Part shown: one piece after another, positions 7,379 to 15,096 of the stretch
Layout: each line of letters begins with the position of its first letter
Numbering within the stretch: position 1 is the stretch's first letter
NCBI GenBank assembly: GCA_009774155.1
Contig: VSNE01000476.1
Coordinates: 1-30,978 of the forward strand
Direction: 5' to 3'
Source of the DNA: Lachnospiraceae bacterium
GTDB lineage: Bacteria > Bacillota > Clostridia > Lachnospirales > Lachnospiraceae
DNA: 30,978 bases
The notes under the pieces: generated by a model
Database searches by the model: none
What the model was told of the DNA's origin: nothing
The model's input: the letters and a program-made list of their open reading frames with translations, nothing else
Program-made: the position numbers and the translations under genes

Positions 7379-8719
7379 CTATTCCGCGAACATTTGCTCG
7401 AATTGTTCACGGGCCAGCTCCTTGCCCTTCCTGATTAGCCGGATCCCGGTCGTTTTGCCGGTCGTCTTTATGTAGCGGCGCACGATCACGTCCACATACC
7501 GGGGCTCCATTTCCATGATGAACGACGCTTGCCCGACACTTTCAGCGGCGATCAGCGTCGTGCCTGATCCTCCGAATGTGTCGAGCACTCCCTTGGCCCA
7601 GTCCGTATTGTCCAGCAGCTTCTCCAGTATCTCCACCGGCTTTTGCGTCGGGTGGAGCTCATTCCCGGAGCGGGTGGCCTCCAGTACGTTGCCGTAGCCC
7701 TTGTGATTGTCCCATTTTGGCTTTGTCCGGTGGGCGAACATGACGAGCTCGTGCTGCGTCCTCCAGCCCATACCCATGCCGGGGCTTTTCTTATTCCAGA
7801 CAAGCATATTTTTGACGCCGAGCCCTGCGGTTTCCACAATATCGAACAAATATACCCACATACGCCAGTCTGTGAAGATATAGGCCACGAGGCCGTCGAA
7901 GTTCTGGAGCACTTCGCGCATGAGAGACTGGTACCCGCGTGTGCTGAGCGTGTCGTTGGCTATGGTGACGGCGATCTCCTTGCCGTCTTTGTCGTAGCGC
8001 TTGGTTCCTATGCTGCCGCTGCTGCGCCCGGACTCTTGGAAGCCGCCGGAGCAGTAGGGCGGATCCGTGAGCAGGATCTCCGGGTGTGCGCCGTCCAGTA
8101 GCAGGCCCATGTCTGCCGCGTTGGTTGAGCTCCCGCAGACGACGCGGTGACGGCCGAGGATCCAGAGGTCGCCCTTCTGGGTGACGGTCTGATCGGGTTC
8201 TGGCGGCTCCGGTATGTCGTCCGGCTCGTGGAGGTCGTTGTGCAGGGCTTCTGACAGCGCGGTGACGAGGCTCTCCACCTCGTCCTCTGTGTACCCGGTC
8301 AGCTCCATGGGGATCTCGCCGGTGTCAATCTCCGCGAAAATGTCGGCCAGCAGCCGGTTGTCTGTCTCGGCCAGCTCTGCGATCCGGTTGTCGGCCACCA
8401 GATCGGCGTATTCCTCGGCGGCGTTGGTGTAGTTCTGATAGTCCACCGGCACCTCACGCAGCCCTTCCAGTAGAGCGGCAGAGAGGCGGCCGTGGCCTTT
8501 CACGATAAAGCCGGAGAGCTTCGAGACGGTGATCGGTGCCCGCCAGCCGGTTTGCCGTATGATCCGGCCGAGCGCTTGGATCTGGGCGTCCGGGTGCGTG
8601 TTCGGGTTCTTCGGGTTCGGCACCAGTTTGGCCGCGTCCACGATCGCGTCGTGAGCGCAAAACACTGGCACGCCGTCCGCGTAGCCCTTCGGCTCTGCCT
8701 CTGTCTTATATTCGTTCAC
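7379..8719 (-). CDS. ParB-domain DNA methyltransferase (orphan, DPPY type)
   Basis: A two-domain phage methylase. Residues about 20-110 form a ParB/sulfiredoxin-like domain with the GHGR signature at 75-78. The C-terminal part is an amino-methyltransferase with catalytic DPPY at 219-222 and the AdoMet-binding TFGGSGTT at 381-388. Catalytic before AdoMet motif indicates beta-class order. It should methylate adenine N6 or cytosine N4 in phage DNA; DPPY favours adenine. GTG at 8719 is preceded by GGAGG. It overlaps the upstream membrane protein gene by 14 bases. No restriction endonuclease is adjacent, so it probably protects phage DNA or regulates it. Confidence 0.9.
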   Translation of the reverse strand: MNEYKTEAEPKGYADGVPVFCAHDAIVDAAKLVPNPKNPNTHPDAQIQALGRIIRQTGWRAPITVSKLSGFIVKGHGRLSAALLEGLREVPVDYQNYTNAAEEYADLVADNRIAELAETDNRLLADIFAEIDTGEIPMELTGYTEDEVESLVTALSEALHNDLHEPDDIPEPPEPDQTVTQKGDLWILGRHRVVCGSSTNAADMGLLLDGAHPEILLTDPPYCSGGFQESGRSSGSIGTKRYDKDGKEIAVTIANDTLSTRGYQSLMREVLQNFDGLVAYIFTDWRMWVYLFDIVETAGLGVKNMLVWNKKSPGMGMGWRTQHELVMFAHRTKPKWDNHKGYGNVLEATRSGNELHPTQKPVEILEKLLDNTDWAKGVLDTFGGSGTTLIAAESVGQASFIMEMEPRYVDVIVRRYIKTTGKTTGIRLIRKGKELAREQFEQMFAE

Positions 8720-9104
8720 GGGCTCCCACCTCCTTAATGAATTTTAGGATCCGCTCGCGCAGCTCCTTGTCTGTCTCGCCGGGTGCTCGGTGCAGCCCGT
8801 ACCTCTTGGCGGCTTTATCCAGTATTTCGCCGTGGGCCAGCAGGTTGAAGTCCCTCGCGATCCTCTTTACTACGCGCCGGGCGCGGATCCTCTGGTGAAG
8901 GTCGCGGGCCATTATGACGGTGAGGGCCAGCAGGAAGGCCACGGCCACCACGGCCGCCGGGATCCATAAAACGCCCAGCGCCACGGCCAGCCAGCTGATC
9001 GGCAGCACTCCGGCCATTTTCAGCAGCAGCAGGGTGAGCCACGCAGCAGTCGCGGCCAGAATGAACGCGCCGCCGGCGCTTTTGTATTTATTGCCTCCGC
9101 TCAC
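8706..9104 (-). CDS. Small two-helix membrane protein, unknown function
   Basis: 132 residues. Two hydrophobic segments (about 12-32 and 37-65, the latter containing WLAVALGVLWIPAAVVAVAF) predict an inner-membrane hairpin. A basic segment (RIRARRVVKRIARD) and a soluble charged C-terminus follow. GTG at 9104 has AAGGAGGG upstream. It overlaps the methyltransferase start, so the two are translationally coupled. I do not recognise the family. In the early region such proteins may affect host membrane or superinfection, but nothing in the sequence proves that. Confidence 0.8.
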   Translation of the reverse strand: MSGGNKYKSAGGAFILAATAAWLTLLLLKMAGVLPISWLAVALGVLWIPAAVVAVAFLLALTVIMARDLHQRIRARRVVKRIARDFNLLAHGEILDKAAKRYGLHRAPGETDKELRERILKFIKEVGARERI

Positions 9105-9738
9105 GTTTTGCCCTCCTTCTTTGTGCCCGGTTCCCGCCGGGCTTCCTTTGGTTGTTCTGGTATTGGCTTAAAAATCCCGCCTTGACGGCGCACTCAGTAC
9201 AGAGCAGGCTCACGCCCTGCGCCTCTTGGAGTTTGTCGGCCTCCGGCATTTTCCAGCACTTGCGGCCGCAGTTCGGGCAGGCGATCGGCGTCCAGTCCGG
9301 GTGCGCTGCCTGCGTGTCGCCGTTCAGGTTCTTGTCGAGCGGTAGGCAGAGGATCCCGCCTTTGTCGCTGTCTTTCCTCGGTCTGAGGTCGATCCCGTGG
9401 GCGAGCAGCTTCTCGCGGGCGTCGTTCTTCTGTTCTTCCTGTTTTACCTCGACGATCTCCACCTTGTCAGGCTCCAGAACGAACACGCCCTGCGGCTCCC
9501 ACTCCTTTGCCTTCCACGCTGCCGTGAAGTCCTCCAGCGTGTCGTAGAGGCTCAGGCCCGCCTCATTCTCCGTCTGCCATACTGTCAGCATGACGGCCTC
9601 GTCGTCGGCGTCGTCCCAGCCGTAGAGGTGCCAGTTTTCCGGGTCGTAGTCCCACTGTGAGAAGCAGAGGGTGTGGCCGTCAATAGGCCAGCCCGTACCG
9701 GCCACGCGGCCGGTGATGATCTTCGGTTTATATCCCAT
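9088..9738 (-). CDS. Uncharacterised early protein with C-terminal zinc-ribbon
   Basis: 216 residues. The N-terminal part is rich in Trp and acidic residues (DPENWHLYGWDDADDEAVML), with no motif I can name. Around residues 150-190 there are paired cysteines, CPNCGRKCW and LLCTEC, likely binding zinc. The tail is strongly basic (RAQRRRAKRERRQ), compatible with nucleic-acid binding. ATG at 9738 has AAGGAGG upstream. The gene overlaps the downstream membrane protein by 17 bases. The function is unknown. Confidence 0.8.
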   Translation of the reverse strand: MGYKPKIITGRVAGTGWPIDGHTLCFSQWDYDPENWHLYGWDDADDEAVMLTVWQTENEAGLSLYDTLEDFTAAWKAKEWEPQGVFVLEPDKVEIVEVKQEEQKNDAREKLLAHGIDLRPRKDSDKGGILCLPLDKNLNGDTQAAHPDWTPIACPNCGRKCWKMPEADKLQEAQGVSLLCTECAVKAGFLSQYQNNQRKPGGNRAQRRRAKRERRQ

Positions 9739-9751
9739 TTTTGTGTCCTCC

Positions 9752-9901
9752 TTAAAAAATTGTGTTTGCGCAGATAATGAGGGCGATCACGGCCACGAAG
9801 GCGATCGTGATCGACTCGTGCCTCTTGTTGTCTTTTTCGCCCAGAACGCCGAGCAGCAGCACCGCCGCCACGACACCCAGTAGAATGTTGATCCCTATCA
9901 T
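9752..9901 (-). CDS. 49-residue small membrane protein
   Basis: A short gene read directly from the bases: ATG at 9901 with GGAGG eight bases upstream, stop TAA at 9754-9752. The product has two hydrophobic segments, ILLGVVAAVLLLGVLG and ITIAFVAVIALIICANTIF, separated by a charged EKDNKRHES turn, so it is a probable membrane hairpin. The ATG lies four bases into the end of the ASCH gene, giving an overlapping, coupled arrangement. The role is unknown; holin-like shape alone is not evidence for lysis, since it sits in the early block. Confidence 0.75.
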   Translation of the reverse strand: MIGINILLGVVAAVLLLGVLGEKDNKRHESITIAFVAVIALIICANTIF

Positions 9902-10545
9902 GTGTTTGTCCTCCATTTCCATGTGTCGCGCTCTGGCAGGAATACCACCGGCACGCCTTCGTATTTCTTCATGTACTCCATGGGCGTGTCTGGTTCCCCG
10001 TCGAAGGCATTATACAGAGCGGTGCAGAGTTTCGGCGGCCCGTCCGGCAGCGGATCAACGTCTTTCCAGAGCTTGCCGCTCTCGTCGATATATACCGGGC
10101 GATCCCAGCTGTCGCGGCCCTTGTGCCTCAGAAGCAGCGCCTCCCAGTTCCAGATCCCCTGCTTGCCCTTTATTGGCGCCGGTTCCGGCAGTCTGCTGAC
10201 GTTTGCCAACTTCCACGCATACCGGCCCAGCGTGTAGTCGCCGAGTGCCAGCTCGTCCGTGGATAGTGTAGCGACAAACTCCGGCGTGATTTTGATACAG
10301 TCCACGAGCTCGCCGGTGGCTACGACTGCACCTTTCGGCATGTCGGCCCACTCGCAGCGCAGCGCCTCTTTAATTTTGAGGGCGGTCGGCACCGGTATTA
10401 GCTCCAGCCCGTCGAACACGTCCCTCATGGCTGCATGGATCGCGATCGGGCCCCGGTATTTTGTGGCCCAGCTCCGTGTCTCGTTTTCTTTGATACCGGC
10501 AGCCAGAGCTCCGGCCCATGGCTGCCATACTGTGATCGCTTTCAC
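9898..10545 (-). CDS. ASCH-domain protein
   Basis: 215 residues. The N-terminus has the typical ASCH opening VWQPWAGALAAGIKENETRS followed by KYRGPIAIHA, a PUA-related fold thought to bind RNA or modified nucleotides. The middle has the family pattern LGDYTLGRYAWKL. GTG at 10545 is supported by GGAGG upstream and shares a GTGA overlap with the stop of the preceding gene. ASCH proteins are common in phage early regions, where their substrate is usually unknown. Confidence 0.88.
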   Translation of the reverse strand: MKAITVWQPWAGALAAGIKENETRSWATKYRGPIAIHAAMRDVFDGLELIPVPTALKIKEALRCEWADMPKGAVVATGELVDCIKITPEFVATLSTDELALGDYTLGRYAWKLANVSRLPEPAPIKGKQGIWNWEALLLRHKGRDSWDRPVYIDESGKLWKDVDPLPDGPPKLCTALYNAFDGEPDTPMEYMKKYEGVPVVFLPERDTWKWRTNT

Positions 10546-10736
10546 TTTTTCCTCGCCTCCTTTTCCAGTTCTTTGCGTGCCTTAGTCAGAAGCCAGCGCC
10601 TTATGCACTCGTCACAGGTTTTTTCGTCAACGTGGATCCGGTGGCACTTCGCCACGTCGTCGTAGCGGCAGAGCCCGGCAGCCTGCATGATCTTGGCGGC
10701 GATTTTTACCGCCCGCCCTTCCACGGTGTCCTTCAT
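10542..10736 (-). CDS. Small cysteine-containing protein, unknown
   Basis: 64 residues starting at ATG 10736, chosen over an upstream ATG because AAAGGAGG lies nine bases before it. Cysteines in CRYDDVAKCHRIHVDEKTC plus DEC suggest a small zinc-binding fold; the C-terminus is a basic helix (LLTKARKELEKEARKK). It overlaps the ASCH start by four bases. No function recognised. Confidence 0.72.
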   Translation of the reverse strand: MKDTVEGRAVKIAAKIMQAAGLCRYDDVAKCHRIHVDEKTCDECIRRWLLTKARKELEKEARKK

Positions 10737-10912
10737 GCTTTGTCCTCCTTTTCGAGTCTCAGGCAGCGGCCGCCACGGTATGCCATGCACTTGTCCCCGG
10801 CGCAGTAGCCGAGGCGCTCCTTTACGGTGTGGCCGAGCTTGCCGTCGCGTTCACGTCCATATTTCTGCCCGATCTCCTTCTTGAAGGGGCAGAGCTTCCT
10901 TGCGTCCTTCAT
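10733..10912 (-). CDS. Small cysteine-rich protein, unknown
   Basis: 59 residues from ATG 10912, which has AAGGAGG six bases upstream; a longer frame reaches 10972 but lacks a site. The layout CPFKKE ... GYCAGDKCMAYRGGRCLRL gives four or five cysteines in a compact zinc-ribbon-like pattern common among small gut-phage proteins. Its stop overlaps the next start. The function is unknown. Confidence 0.72.
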   Translation of the reverse strand: MKDARKLCPFKKEIGQKYGRERDGKLGHTVKERLGYCAGDKCMAYRGGRCLRLEKEDKA

Positions 10913-10929
10913 GGTGTCCTCCTTCCATG

Positions 10930-11592
10930 TCAAGCCGTCCAGACGATCGCCGAGCGCCCGGTGACGCTGCACGCTCGCTTTCCGGCGTTTCTTGCTTTCC
11001 CGGCCGCCTGCGCTTTTGTGAGGATCGGCCCCACGTCGCTGCGGCTTACTTTCTGGCCCCTGTCTGCCAGTTCTGCGGCGATCTCGTTCGCCGTCATTTC
11101 CTTGCCCTTGATCAGCTCCAGCACCATGTCGCGGAGGCTCTGGCCCATGTCCGGGCTACGCCATACAATAACCGCAGAGGGGAAGGGCGCGGAGTCTTTG
11201 GCGTTGCCGTCCTCGTCCGTAAATTTGAGACGCCCGCGCAAAAAACGGATCTCGGCGGCCTTCCCGTGCAGTATGTAGTCGTGGAAGTATGCCGTGTCGG
11301 TTCTTGCCGGTATGAGCATAACCACGACGGTGCCCTGCTTCTGGCTTTCCTCGTAGCCCTTGCGCACCCAGTCGCCGATCTGGCGTCCGTAGGGAGGATT
11401 GCAGAACACACAAGAGCCCCCCCAATCCATTTTCAGGCCGTCGTCGGCCGGGGTGAAGTATTTCGCGCACTTTGCGCTTTTATCGGTAGCGGCCGGATCA
11501 AGGTTGAAATGAAACTCCCGATCCAGCTCTGCGAAAAAGTCGGCCGGAGTACACCAGTCCAGCTTTTTGCTGCTTAACAATGCCTCATTCAT
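10930..11592 (-). CDS. DNA N6-adenine methyltransferase (Dam, phage type)
   Basis: Phage Dam-family enzyme expected to methylate adenine, commonly in GATC. With the start at ATG 11592 (AAAGGAG nine bases upstream) it has 220 residues. It shows the family opening LDWCTPADFFAEL (11-23), LDPAA at 31-35, and catalytic NPPY at 65-68. The C-terminal 60 residues look like a winged helix (MTANEIAAELADRGQKVSRS), an addition to the basic domain. The ATG overlaps the RecU stop by eight bases. The prophage DNA is unusually rich in GATC, which fits the predicted target. No partner nuclease is present. Confidence 0.9.
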   Translation of the reverse strand: MNEALLSSKKLDWCTPADFFAELDREFHFNLDPAATDKSAKCAKYFTPADDGLKMDWGGSCVFCNPPYGRQIGDWVRKGYEESQKQGTVVVMLIPARTDTAYFHDYILHGKAAEIRFLRGRLKFTDEDGNAKDSAPFPSAVIVWRSPDMGQSLRDMVLELIKGKEMTANEIAAELADRGQKVSRSDVGPILTKAQAAGKARNAGKRACSVTGRSAIVWTA

Positions 11593-12208
11593 TTGTCTGA
11601 TCTCCTTTCTGTTCACTGTCTGGAGCGTCGAGTTCCACGCCTTCCAGCAGTTTGAGCACTCCGGCGATATACTGCACCCGGTAGGGCTCCAGCTCGGCCA
11701 GCTTCATGTGCTTGTGGCCGTATATGTCCTTCATGTCGCGCCAGACTTCCCACGGCACCCGGAAAAAGTCTTGCAGGCCCACGCTTACCAGAACGAAGGC
11801 AGCAGCGCCGAGGCCGTGGTGGGTGCTCAGGCTTTCCACCTGCTCGTCGGTGAGGCGGCTCTGTTCGATCCGGTCGCTGTCGGTGTGCTTTGCCTCGAAT
11901 ACCACGGCCCGGCCTCCGGTGAGGGTGCCCTTAAAATCAGGCTGCCCGGCCTTGATGTAGCAGGCAAGAAACTGGCCTTGCCGGTTCGGCGGCCGGAGAG
12001 GGCGCATAGGCTCCGGCGTCTTTTCGACGTATGCCACGCCCTTGTCCTTGTACCAGTTTAGGCTCGCGGCGATCAGGTTCTCGAAGTGTTCCCCGGCCCG
12101 CTTGCTCTGGAGCCCTCGCTGGCTGCGCTGGATATTGGAGAGGGCGGTCGCTGCTGTGGGATCCGGGTAGCCCTCGCGGTTTTTCCCCGGCACCATGTCC
12201 CAGCTCAC
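11585..12208 (-). CDS. RecU-like Holliday junction resolvase
   Basis: 207 residues. The core matches RecU-type resolvases: an N-terminal helix with GEHFENLIAASLNWY, then the catalytic PDFKGTL and VVFEAKHT (metal-binding D and E-x-K), then a segment LTDEQVESLSTHHGLGAAAF. GTG at 12208 has GGAGG seven bases upstream and overlaps the previous stop by four bases. It would resolve junctions made by the ERF/SSB annealing system encoded further upstream, and thereby help make packageable concatemers. Confidence 0.85.
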   Translation of the reverse strand: MSWDMVPGKNREGYPDPTAATALSNIQRSQRGLQSKRAGEHFENLIAASLNWYKDKGVAYVEKTPEPMRPLRPPNRQGQFLACYIKAGQPDFKGTLTGGRAVVFEAKHTDSDRIEQSRLTDEQVESLSTHHGLGAAAFVLVSVGLQDFFRVPWEVWRDMKDIYGHKHMKLAELEPYRVQYIAGVLKLLEGVELDAPDSEQKGDQTNE

Positions 12209-12726
12209 GCCTCTGCCTCCAGTGTTATGTCGTGGCCGGGGTGCTTCCTGAGCTCGTGAGCCAGTTCCACGACGGCCTCGCCAGAGATCCGCACGGTGGT
12301 GGACTCCACGGCCGCGATCCCGTTCATGCTGCCGACGTGAGAGGGGAGGACGATCAGGGCGTCGCCCAGCTCAGTGTCCGGCGGTTCCTCTCCGGTGTGC
12401 TGGTAGATTTCCACGGCGTCGCGGACGAGGATCCCGTGTTCCGTCGCGTATTCGATCTCGCGCTTCATGCCCTCGCTTGGGTTTTCCATGCCATACACCC
12501 AGATTTCCGAGCACATGCTCAGCAGGGCGATCCCCATGTCCATGCCTGCGGCCCGTTCCTCCGGCTGGGTGTCGTCAAGAAACTGGGTGCAGTAGACGTG
12601 CGGCGCGATCGGCACCACGTCAGGGAAAAGCTGGGCGGCCTCCCGGCAGTAGCCCTGCGCTTTGGTGATGTTCTTTTCCATATCTCCCCGACACGGGGAG
12701 CAGATATAAATAAACCGTTTTCTCAT
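12205..12726 (-). CDS. DUF4406-like (nucleoside deoxyribosyltransferase-fold) protein
   Basis: 173 residues. The N-terminal RKRFIYICSPCRGD, then VPIAPHVYCTQFLDD, ERAAGMDMGIALLSMC and SEIWVYG, followed by SEGMKREIEYA, are the hallmark blocks of DUF4406/deoxyribosyltransferase-like phage proteins. The fold handles nucleosides or nucleotides, but for the phage members the substrate is not established. The C-terminal 50 residues do not match that core. ATG at 12726 has AAGGAG upstream and overlaps the methyltransferase stop by four bases. Confidence 0.82.
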   Translation of the reverse strand: MRKRFIYICSPCRGDMEKNITKAQGYCREAAQLFPDVVPIAPHVYCTQFLDDTQPEERAAGMDMGIALLSMCSEIWVYGMENPSEGMKREIEYATEHGILVRDAVEIYQHTGEEPPDTELGDALIVLPSHVGSMNGIAAVESTTVRISGEAVVELAHELRKHPGHDITLEAEA

Positions 12727-13619
12727 GGTGTTGCTCCTTCCTGAGCAGCCGCCCGGATCCGCTGCTCGCTCATTTTGCTGTATTCCGGGTTGATCTCTAT
12801 TCCGATAAAGTCGCGGCTCTCCTGAATTGCCACCGCGCCGGTAGTCCCGCTCCCGCAGAACGGATCCAGAATGGTGTCGCCGGGCCTGCTGCCTGCCAGT
12901 ATGCAGGGCCGCACCAGTTCCTCTGGGAATGTGGCGAAGTGTGCGCCCTTGTAGGGCCTTGTGGCGATTGTCCAGACGGTGCGACGGTTCCTCTTTCCGG
13001 TTTCGTTCGGAGCGAGGCCGTGGCTTTCTCTTTCCACGCTGGCGCTATTTTCTGCTGCTTGATTGTGGGTGTATGCGTTGCCGCCTCTAAAAGTCTTTGT
13101 ATTGCCCCGGCGTCTGGCGTTCGGGTTTTCACTTCCCGGAAAACCTGCGGCCGGTTCCTTGATTGCTTCGGCGTTGTAGAAGTAGTCCGGGCTTTTGCTT
13201 AACAGAAAAATATACTCGTGAGCCCTCGTCGGTCTGTCCTTTGCGCTTTCCGGCATAGTGTTGGGCTTGTGCCAGATTATGTCGGCCCGCAGGTACCAGC
13301 CGTCTGATCGGAGTGCGAAGGCCAGCAGCCACGGGATCCCATTCAGATCCTTGCGTTTGGCTGCGCCTGCCGCTTTGTCTGCGTAGCTGTCGCCGATATT
13401 CAGCCAGAGGGTGCCGTCGTCTTTCAGGACTCTGCGCACCTCTCGGAAGATAGCCACCAGCCGCTCAATGTACTGATCCGGTGTTTCTTCGAGGCCGATC
13501 TGTCCATAGGTTCCATAGTTTCTCAGGCCATAGTAGGGCGGGGAGGTCACGCAGGTGCTGCAGCAGCAGTCCGGCAGTTCTTTTATAACTTCCAGCACGT
13601 CGCCGGTTATAATTTGCAT
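12723..13619 (-). CDS. DNA methyltransferase, SPPY (N4-cytosine) type
   Basis: 298 residues. Catalytic TSPPYYGLR starts near residue 25 and the AdoMet-binding FCGSGTT is at 254-260, giving beta-class order. SPPY is the usual N4-cytosine signature. The intervening target-recognition region includes WLNIGDSYAD and IIWHKPNTMPES, both family-typical. The end FIGIEINPEY matches the last conserved strand. ATG at 13619 has AAGGAGG upstream. This is one of three methylases in the prophage with no restriction partner, so an anti-restriction role is likely. Confidence 0.92.
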   Translation of the reverse strand: MQIITGDVLEVIKELPDCCCSTCVTSPPYYGLRNYGTYGQIGLEETPDQYIERLVAIFREVRRVLKDDGTLWLNIGDSYADKAAGAAKRKDLNGIPWLLAFALRSDGWYLRADIIWHKPNTMPESAKDRPTRAHEYIFLLSKSPDYFYNAEAIKEPAAGFPGSENPNARRRGNTKTFRGGNAYTHNQAAENSASVERESHGLAPNETGKRNRRTVWTIATRPYKGAHFATFPEELVRPCILAGSRPGDTILDPFCGSGTTGAVAIQESRDFIGIEINPEYSKMSEQRIRAAAQEGATP

Positions 13620-13637
13620 GATGTGTTCACCTCCTTG

Positions 13638-14087
13638 TCAGTTGTGGCTCCAGCGTATTTTCTGGCCGTCTGGGTACTTTTCCAGCGTCTCACGTCGTCG
13701 GCTTGGAGTGTCCCAGCCTTTCGGCCTTTTTGATGTTGTGCCCTCGGCTATGAAGCCAGCAGCTCGAAGGCTTGCGCCGCCTTCTTCTGGCAGCGTGTAG
13801 GTGATGATCTTTGTATAGCCCATGGCTTTGCAGGCTCGGACGGCTGCGCCGTATAGCTTGCTGTTGGCGTTTGGGTTTCCCTCCAGAACGCACACGCGCA
13901 GCACCTCGGCTGTCTTTCCGTCGTCGCTATACCTTGCGATCGGTCGCCCCACAATGCAGACGCCGATCAGGATCCCGTCTTTCTCCAGCCCTATGCTGAA
14001 TTTATGGCCCCGCGGCGCTATGTTGTGCCGGTGGTGCTCATTGACGAACGCCTGCGCCTGCCTTAACGTGATCGGTGTCAGTTCCAT
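13638..14087 (-). CDS. XF1762-family (GNAT-like) protein
   Basis: 149 residues. The pattern MELTPITLRQAQAFVNEHHRH, then GVCIVGRPIARY, VLRVCVLEGNPNANSKLYG and GGASLRAAGF, matches the XF1762 family found in many phages. The central part has GNAT acetyltransferase-like strand-helix order, but no substrate is known. ATG at 14087 has AAGGAGG upstream. It lies between the helicase loader and the N4 methylase; a link to DNA metabolism or modification is only suggested by this context. Confidence 0.85.
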   Translation of the reverse strand: MELTPITLRQAQAFVNEHHRHNIAPRGHKFSIGLEKDGILIGVCIVGRPIARYSDDGKTAEVLRVCVLEGNPNANSKLYGAAVRACKAMGYTKIITYTLPEEGGASLRAAGFIAEGTTSKRPKGWDTPSRRRETLEKYPDGQKIRWSHN

Positions 14088-14097
14088 GGCCGCCTCC

Positions 14098-15096
14098 TTA
14101 CTTGCTGCGCCAGCTCTCGCCGGTGGTTACTATGGCGGCGCACATTTCCCGGAGCCGGTCGATCGTGGCGTCTGCCGTGGTCGGATCCCCGGAGTCCTTC
14201 GGTGTCAGCCTGCGGACGAGCTCGGCGTCTGTGTAGTTGGTGGTGATGATCGTCGGCATGTATGCCTCATACCGGGCGTTGATTATGGCGTAAATCTTGG
14301 ATACGGCCCACTCGGTTGCCGGTTCCTTCCCCATGTCGTCGATAATGAGCAGCTGCACGCGCTTGTAGGTGTCCAGCACGTTGCCCTCGCTGATTTCCCC
14401 GCCGTATTGCCGGTTCTGCTCGTAGGTGCGCTTGATACGCTCCAGCAGGTCGATCATAGTCATGCAGATCACCGGTGTGCCCTGCTGCATGAGCTGGTTC
14501 GCTATGGCAGCGGCGAGGTGTGTCTTTCCGGTTCCCTTCGGGCCGGTGATGAATAGGCCGTTGCGGCCGGGCTCCGCATTGTTGCGCGGCAGCTTATCCT
14601 TGAAGGCGTCGGCGTATGCTGCACATACACGGAGGGCCTTCTGGTTCTCGCCGGTGGGCTGGAATGTGTCGAAGGTGCGGCGAAGGAAGCGGGCGCTCAT
14701 GCCGCTGTCGCCTATGATACGGCGCACGCGGGCGCGCATTTCCTCGGCTTCCTTGGCTTCGCGTTCGGCCCGTTCCTTTGCCTCCCGTTCGGCTGTTTCC
14801 TGCTCATACCGGGCCACGGCCTCCGGGCAGTCGCAGCGCTCCGGGCCATACGGGGCCCACATGATACGCTCCCCAAACTTGAAGCCCTTCGTCAGCCGCA
14901 GCTTGCCGCAGTATTCACACGGCACCGGCTCCGGCGGGTTATAGCCTGCGGCCTCCGGCGAGTTGCTGAGGATCCACGGCTCCGACTTCTGGGCCTCCGG
15001 TTCAGCTGTCTGCCATTTGGAAGCCGGAGAGGGGCGTCTCGTCCCGTTTTCCGGCGTCGCTGTTCTGCCCACCAGAATGTCCGCTATTGTCTCCAT
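14098..15096 (-). CDS. DnaC/DnaI-like helicase loader ATPase
   Basis: AAA+ protein expected to load the host replicative helicase on phage DNA. 332 residues. The N-terminal third has a zinc-binding pattern CEYCG (60-64) and CDC (88-90), then a charged coiled coil (about 95-125). The ATPase core has Walker A GPKGTGKT at 185-192 and Walker B LLIIDDMGKE at 249-258, with TIITTNYTDAEL as sensor-1 region. ATG at 15096 has AAGGAGG upstream. It overlaps the replication initiator by 95 bases, so the two are coupled; together they form the replication module. Confidence 0.93.
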   Translation of the reverse strand: METIADILVGRTATPENGTRRPSPASKWQTAEPEAQKSEPWILSNSPEAAGYNPPEPVPCEYCGKLRLTKGFKFGERIMWAPYGPERCDCPEAVARYEQETAEREAKERAEREAKEAEEMRARVRRIIGDSGMSARFLRRTFDTFQPTGENQKALRVCAAYADAFKDKLPRNNAEPGRNGLFITGPKGTGKTHLAAAIANQLMQQGTPVICMTMIDLLERIKRTYEQNRQYGGEISEGNVLDTYKRVQLLIIDDMGKEPATEWAVSKIYAIINARYEAYMPTIITTNYTDAELVRRLTPKDSGDPTTADATIDRLREMCAAIVTTGESWRSK

